From Tritrichomonas musculus (lineage: Eukaryota; Parabasalia; Tritrichomonadida; Tritrichomonadidae): DNA of 64,000 bases. Position numbers and translations under genes: made by a program. The stretch is taken from contig JAPFFF010000062.1 in NCBI GenBank assembly GCA_039105265.1, positions 434,001 through 498,000 of the forward strand, given 5' to 3'. Position 1 is the stretch's first letter. The number at the start of each line of letters is the position of its first letter. This document shows, in pieces, positions 60,059 to 64,000 of the stretch. The notes beneath the pieces are model-generated. The model was not told the DNA's origin and searched no databases. It worked only from the letters and a program-made list of their open reading frames with translations.

Positions 60059-60301
60059 TTAATATATCCAAAAGCCCATTTCACTTTTTATTTTTGCGAC
60101 CAAATAAGTATTCAAAAAAAATGTAATGGGCTTTTGGATATAAATTGTAATACTTGTTAAATGATGAAAGATGATGTCTATATCAGTATATGACAATTTT
60201 TTTATTGCCTGGAAAAAGTGTTGATTTAAAAAGATTGGTTTATATATTTTCTTAAACTTTTTGATGCATTGTTTTTCATTATAATCATCTTTATGATTCA
60301 T
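60059..60301 (-). CDS. Small 80-residue ORF ending inside a hairpin
   Basis: ATG at 60301 is preceded by TCACTTAATTA with the A of TCA at 60310, a good initiator-like match. The protein starts MNHKDDYNEKQCIKKFKKIY and is Lys/Ile/Phe-rich with no known motif. Its last about 26 residues and its stop are encoded by the inverted repeat at 60064-60141, so insertion of that repeat probably replaced the original C-terminus. It overlaps no other gene and is convergent with the kinase-like gene. Confidence 0.3.
   Translation of the reverse strand: MNHKDDYNEKQCIKKFKKIYKPIFLNQHFFQAIKKLSYTDIDIIFHHLTSITIYIQKPITFFLNTYLVAKIKSEMGFWIY
60064..60141. repeat. 17-bp perfect inverted repeat, 44-base loop
   Basis: ATATCCAAAAGCCCATT (60064-60080) and its exact complement (60125-60141) flank an AT-rich loop. 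It begins 42 bp after the stop of the kinase-like gene. It could be a tiny MITE or a 3'-end structure for that transcript. Confidence 0.65.
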
Positions 60302-60611
60302 TAATTAAGTGAGATGGAAAAAGAATAATTGTATAAGATATTTTTGGTATGGTTTCTATTTAACAAATCTCTTTATATGTTCAATAAAAAAAAAAATAAC
60401 AAAGCTCTCCAATAAAAATGAATAAAATTTGTATTGATTCATTTGAGAGATACCAGTAAAAAGAAGGTTATTATTGTAACTTTTTCAATTTCATTTTACA
60501 AAGTAATAACTTTCGTTACAAATTAATGAGTGGCCAATTATCCTTTCAATTTTAAAAAAGTGACCAAAAATAAACAGAATGTTTATTTAAATAGAAAGAA
60601 TATAAACAAAA
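60302..60611. other. Intergenic, nothing recognised
   Basis: AT-rich, without sustained frames or strong repeats. It separates the small hairpin-ended ORF from the 3' end of the seven-helix gene. Confidence 0.4.
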
Positions 60612-61454
60612 TTATTCAAGTAAGTCATAAACGCTTAATAAGCCAGATCTTCTTCTGTTAAGCAAAATCATGAAGCAAGGTACAATTTCCGACAAAACCG
60701 CCGTTATGAAAGTATTGAAATAATCAGCAAGACTTTGTGTTGATTTGTCAAAGACGATTACCTGATACATGATGATTGAAAAGGCTCTGATGTACAATGC
60801 GATAACAACATAAATGAGCATCCAACAATAAACTGACTCATTGAATCTAAATGAGAAAAACGGTTTTTCTGACATATTAATTAATTTTAAAGTTTCGATT
60901 AAAATGATCGAGCAAATAATAAAATCGCGTAAAATAGCAATAACTGATTCAACAAAATGAACCCAGAGCATAAAATTATCATGTTTCTTATCATTCATTA
61001 TCAGTTCAATTAAAATTAAAATCATCAAAATAACACCAAGAAATACAATAATTCCAACTGCTAAATTAACTATTTTTTTAAAATTTCTCTTAAAGCCGGT
61101 TGTAGAGTCATTTGATATTAAATTAACGCAGATTGATGACCATAAATAAAAAAATAAAACATAGGAAATGGTTAATATGTAGCCGGGAAGACCGATGGTA
61201 AGCGCACTGACAAGCTGTAAATTTTGAGAACTAAATCTTGATACTAACGAATGAATTGTCCACCCAGCACCTCGCAAACAGCATGCAATGATGAAAAATA
61301 TTTGTGATATTTTGTATCCAGGTAGTTTCGGTGTTACGCTTCGAATATCTTTAATGATGAAAATACAGTACATAATTCCAATTACCAAACATAAAATTCC
61401 GCAAATTAAATATGATATGCCCCATCTAAATTGTAATGGATCGATATCTGCCAT
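60612..61454 (-). CDS. Seven-transmembrane protein, TOM1/THH1- or GPCR-like
   Basis: This 280-residue protein (ATG at 61454, initiator-like TCACTATAAA with its A about 10 bases upstream) has seven hydrophobic segments at about residues 11-34, 49-71, 80-112, 127-152, 162-192, 207-235 and 243-264. They are joined by short loops, and the tail is short and basic (NRRRSGLLSVYDLLE). Size and helix spacing fit the TOM1/THH1-type seven-helix family and other GPCR-like proteins. There is no signal peptide, and no DRY-type motif is clear. It should be a multipass membrane protein; ligand or partner cannot be read from sequence. Confidence 0.65.
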   Translation of the reverse strand: MADIDPLQFRWGISYLICGILCLVIGIMYCIFIIKDIRSVTPKLPGYKISQIFFIIACCLRGAGWTIHSLVSRFSSQNLQLVSALTIGLPGYILTISYVLFFYLWSSICVNLISNDSTTGFKRNFKKIVNLAVGIIVFLGVILMILILIELIMNDKKHDNFMLWVHFVESVIAILRDFIICSIILIETLKLINMSEKPFFSFRFNESVYCWMLIYVVIALYIRAFSIIMYQVIVFDKSTQSLADYFNTFITAVLSEIVPCFMILLNRRRSGLLSVYDLLE

Positions 61455-61801
61455 GATTTATAGTGAAAATTAAAATAGGTTTTGAAGAAAATCTTTATTT
61501 CAAAATTTGAATAATTAGGGTTCATACCTCAATAAATCAGTTAAGATATCTCAAATAGTTTTTATTGTTTTAAGAATTTTGAATGAATTTATCTATGTAA
61601 ACCTCTGAAAAATAGTTTTTAAAAAAACATATCAAAAACTTTACCTGTTTTTGAATAAATAAATTAATTCATTGCTTGCAGAAAATGAAGAATATTGCAT
61701 TCGAACGTAAAGATTTTGGTTGGAAATGAAAGAGTGCATCTTATTTAATTTTCGATAATTTTTAATAATAATAAAGAATGATATAGCTATTAAATTATTT
61801 C
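61455..61801. other. Intergenic, nothing recognised
   Basis: AT-rich gap between the seven-helix gene start and the 3' end of the MBL fragment, apart from the initiator-like motif just upstream of the seven-helix gene. Confidence 0.4.
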
Positions 61802-62071
61802 TTAATTCAATAAAGATACAGCTTGATTGTTTTTCTTGGAAAGTTCATATCGCATTAAAGGATTATCTTTTTTCTCGAAGATCATCATTGTAGGATTGTC
61901 ATGTCCTGGATAAACACGAAAATCGTCAGGTAAAGGATATAACTTTTCCATAATACTTTTCATTATCATTTTATAATCTCCGAGGATTACATCTGTTTGG
62001 CCGATTGATCCCTCAAACAAGGTATATCCTGTAAAAATAATTTTTTGTGTTGCATTTTCGACTTTAAGCAC
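61802..62071 (-). pseudogene. C-terminal fragment of a metallo-beta-lactamase-fold hydrolase (glyoxalase II-like)
   Basis: The 89-codon frame has TGYTLFEGSIGQTDVILGDY, matching the GDTLFxGSIGRTD stretch with its metal-binding Asp. FRVYPGHDNPTMM matches the VYPGHGPxT stretch with its metal-binding His. Both belong to the C-terminal half of MBL-fold hydrolases of the glyoxalase II type. The N-terminal HxHxDH motif is absent and the similarity stops at about 62071, close to the inverted repeat starting at 62137. A 5' truncation is therefore likely, and the fragment should lack activity. Confidence 0.75.
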
Positions 62072-62136
62072 TATAATGAGGTATCAATTACAGAAAGTTT
62101 ATCTTCTAATTCTGAGCTTTTTGAACTAGCATTTGA

Positions 62137-62306
62137 ACTTTTTGTGTTATTTGAGTAAGGTAAAAGATCCCCATCAAATATAAAATAAATTTGTCTGTCA
62201 GACTTACTCAAATAAAAAAATGGTAAAACATCCCCATTTGCATATTTGTCTGTCAGACAAGCTGTATCTTTATTAAATTAAGATAACTCAAATAACACAA
62301 AAAAGT
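62137..62306. repeat. 170-bp inverted-repeat element between MBL fragment and tRNA gene
   Basis: ACTTTTTGTGTTATTTGAGT (62137-62156) has a complement at 62286-62306 with one extra A. Inside, two direct motifs are each present twice: GGTAAAA followed by ATCCCCAT, and TTTGTCTGTCAGAC. TTATTTGAGTAAG occurs again at 62312. It is a small composite, MITE-like repeat; the MBL gene fragment ends beside it. Confidence 0.55.
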
Positions 62307-62368
62307 AAGTTATTTGAGTAAGTTATTTTTTTAAATATGCATATGAAAATTATTTTGTGTGAAATAGA

Positions 62369-62450
62369 GGTAGCTTGGCCGAGTGGTCTAAGGCGATGGA
62401 TTCAAGTCCCATTACCGAAAGGTGCCTGGGTTCGAACCCCAGAGCTACCA
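62369..62450 (+). tRNA. tRNA-Leu (anticodon CAA)
   Basis: The acceptor arms GGTAGCT and AGCTACC pair fully. The D-arm has GCCGAGTGGTCTAAGGC, the T-arm CTGGG-TTCGAAC-CCCAG is perfect, and a long variable arm TACC-GAAA-GGTG marks a class II tRNA. The anticodon loop TTCAAGT gives CAA (reads UUG). The last pair of the anticodon stem is A-C, as computed from the arms ATGGA and CCCAT. The discriminator base is A and seven T follow as a Pol III terminator. No intron. Confidence 0.92.
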
Positions 62451-62508
62451 TTTTTTTATTTGAATGTTTTTTTAAAAAAAATTGTTTTTATCTTTTCTAA
62501 TCAAAAAA

Positions 62509-62540
<32 letters not shown>

Positions 62541-62574
62541 GATTTACAATTTAAACGATAAATATGAAAAAGAA

Positions 62575-63375
62575 TTAAGAAAAAGTTTTATATTTAGAAT
62601 AAATAACACTATTGTTCTGTAAATGGATATTCCTGACCGTTTTGTTTAAATCAAATGTCCGAGCATCGAATGTAAAAACAAGTTTGTTCATATCAAGGTT
62701 TAGCTCTTTACAAATCGGTTTCAAGAAAATTACAATTTTCTTATCTTTGTTGACTTTAAAAGTTTTCATAGCACCGTCAGGCGAAACAAACTTGACCATA
62801 ATGTTTTTAACATCTTCAAATTCAGTATGCGGTGTTAAATGGAACTCGTTTTCAATGTTTTTTTGTACGCCTTTTGTGTTTTTATTTGGTCGAGGCTTGG
62901 GAAACCTCTGTCCTCTGGAATGCTGCTTTTTGTTTTGGTTACTTGTATCGCGAGAATCAAGAAATGCTTGAAGCCATATTAGTAAATCGAATTCTGTAAT
63001 TTTTGAGGTTTGATTATTTGGTTCCGTTTTATCTTCACTTAATTGATCAACGATTTCAGAATTTTCTGGATCAACAATCAAGTATCTTCCTTTAAGATGA
63101 GCGCATGCTTCTTCATAGGTAAAATTATCATTGAGATTTATTCTTTGTCGTAACGCAGGTGATATACAATTAGATGAAGATAAAAAATCCTGGAAAAAAT
63201 TTTTGAATCCTTCACTTCCAGCCGAGGTTGTGTACGGTACAAAGTTTAATGAGATTTTTCGAAAAATTGAATCATTTGACAATAAACCTTTTCCAAATAG
63301 ATTTTCTACGCATACTATGACATATTTGCTTGTTTTCTTAGCTTCGTTAATTGCTTTATCGATGTATATGCTCAT
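62575..63375 (-). CDS. Thioredoxin/UAS-like protein with C-terminal ubiquitin-like domain
   Basis: The frame reaches further upstream, but the first ATG is at 63375 (MSIYIDKAINEAKKTSKYVI), giving 266 residues. The N-terminal about 75 residues resemble UAS/thioredoxin-like domains of UBX proteins (AINEAKKTSKYVIVCVEN, FRKISLNFVPY). The middle is polar, with a basic stretch (RGQRFPKPRPNKNTKG) at about 165-180. The last about 75 residues form a likely beta-grasp: MVKFVSPDGAMKTFKVNKDK, LNLDMNKLVFTFDARTFDLN, NIHLQNNSVIYSKY, closest in style to SUMO-like Rad60/NIP45 domains. No C-terminal Gly-Gly is present, so it should bind rather than be conjugated. UBX-type proteins are p97/Cdc48 adaptors; that role is inference. 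Confidence 0.6.
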   Translation of the reverse strand: MSIYIDKAINEAKKTSKYVIVCVENLFGKGLLSNDSIFRKISLNFVPYTTSAGSEGFKNFFQDFLSSSNCISPALRQRINLNDNFTYEEACAHLKGRYLIVDPENSEIVDQLSEDKTEPNNQTSKITEFDLLIWLQAFLDSRDTSNQNKKQHSRGQRFPKPRPNKNTKGVQKNIENEFHLTPHTEFEDVKNIMVKFVSPDGAMKTFKVNKDKKIVIFLKPICKELNLDMNKLVFTFDARTFDLNKTVRNIHLQNNSVIYSKYKTFS

Positions 63376-63624
63376 GTGAGTTGCAAAAGAAATTTGATTG
63401 TCTATAGAAAAAAAATAATCGTCATTTATATATAGATATATGATATATACTATGAAATATATTATATTATTAAATATAAATAAAATCAATTAAGTTATTT
63501 TAAAAATAAAATTATTGATATGCATATTACAAAGATGGAAATTTTGAAAATAAAGTACTTTATTCTAGAAATACTCAGAAATGTGTTGAATATAAAATGA
63601 TCGTACTAATTTTTATTCAATTGA

Positions 63625-64000
63625 ATGTCACAAGATATCGATTCATGGCTCATTGCCGTTGCAGCTTTATGTGAAAATAAGGTTCCTGATAAGATGTGGG
63701 AGAATCCACTCCCTGATAATGCAGAAGACTTTGAGGATCAATATTATCAATCATTTAAGACTTTTGTTGAATATTCTACGTCATTATCGACTGATCTTGT
63801 AGTTGAAGTCAATATATTAAAATACAACCCATATTTTGAAGAGCGAGCAAAATCAATACTTCGCAATATCAATAAATTATCTTTTTCTAATACATCAGAA
63901 CTTTGGCTTTTATCTTATGCCCTTTCCAAGAACCCAACCCTTTTATCGCGCATTGAAATTAACGAAAATAATTATGTTATTATTATATGGTGTTTAGCGC
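63625..64000 (+). CDS. Unknown protein, N-terminal 125 residues (runs off window)
   Basis: ATG at 63625, with initiator-like TCA 6 bases upstream (A at 63619), opens a frame without stop to the window edge. It begins MSQDIDSWLIAVAALCENKV. The sequence is helical, with an Armadillo/HEAT-like feel (repeated Leu/Ala-rich helices, PYFEERAKSILRNINKL), but no defined motif. It is divergent to the UAS/ubiquitin-like gene, with 249 bp between the starts. I do not recognise the family. Confidence 0.6.
   Translation, partial: MSQDIDSWLIAVAALCENKVPDKMWENPLPDNAEDFEDQYYQSFKTFVEYSTSLSTDLVVEVNILKYNPYFEERAKSILRNINKLSFSNTSELWLLSYALSKNPTLLSRIEINENNYVIIIWCLA

Noticed and set aside
62337-62561. 74-codon ORF over the tRNA gene
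   Set aside because: It reads straight through tRNA-Leu and a poly-A run; chance frame.

Overview
The window looks like nuclear DNA of a parabasalid flagellate of the Trichomonas/Tritrichomonas type. The DNA is AT-rich and the genes are long, apparently intronless and tightly packed. The gene families are typical of these genomes: a BspA-like leucine-rich-repeat surface protein, DUF3447-type ankyrin proteins, divergent kinases, a Maverick/Polinton and many small inverted-repeat elements. Many genes have a TCA initiator-like motif 6-17 bases before the ATG. I cannot tell Trichomonas from Tritrichomonas or a relative by eye.

Layout. 1-about 5.8 kb is the right part of a Polinton: a truncated unknown gene, a capsid-like protein, a Gly/Ala-rich small protein, a 47-residue membrane protein, a coiled-coil protein, a packaging ATPase and a large unknown protein. 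7.6-10.5 kb holds a short Pelota/Dom34-like gene and a BTB-BACK-F5/8C gene. 11.0-14.7 kb holds two broken host genes, a DUF3447 ankyrin gene and an ankyrin-coiled-coil-kinase gene whose ankyrin units alternate with a conserved spacer of about 86 bp. 14.9-16.2 kb is an unrecognised, possibly virus-derived fossil. 16.7-21.6 kb has two small unknown genes, a GNAT gene with an internal stop, a hAT-like element, a MITE-like element and an ankyrin-gene fragment. 21.6-29.6 kb is one 2,637-codon BspA-like surface protein with a 24-bp coding minisatellite. 29.8-30.6 kb is the C-terminal end of a DUF2207 protein, followed by tRNA-Gln(CUG).

31.1-43.8 kb is the most interesting part. A roughly 3,600-codon gene, interrupted once, encodes an RNF213-like AAA+ protein that continues into a pseudokinase lobe, a LIM zinc finger and a PARP-type ADP-ribosyltransferase with its H-Y-E triad. 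Beside it lie two divergently transcribed genes, each fusing a U-box E3 domain to a ubiquitin-like domain with a C-terminal Gly-Gly. Together they form a small island of ubiquitin and ADP-ribose genes; any joint function is inference.

44.5-48.6 kb has a BspA-like LRR ORF lying in frame behind a DUF3447 ankyrin ORF, separated by a single stop, then two ankyrin units with the same spacer as at 13 kb. A 1.3-kb element with 20-bp perfect terminal inverted repeats follows. Two kinase-like genes (50.2 and 59.0 kb) flank a 6.3-kb satellite: 48 units of exactly 122 bp, each with two GC-rich hairpins, then about four related 123-bp units. The right end holds a small ORF closed by a hairpin, a seven-helix membrane protein, a fragment of a metallo-beta-lactamase-fold hydrolase, tRNA-Leu(CAA), a thioredoxin/UAS-like plus ubiquitin-like protein, and the start of an unknown gene.

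Several host genes are interrupted by single changes, four of them single-base shifts in or near homopolymer runs. These may be real pseudogenes or sequencing errors. Domain names are my reading of motifs in the translations; no database search was run.
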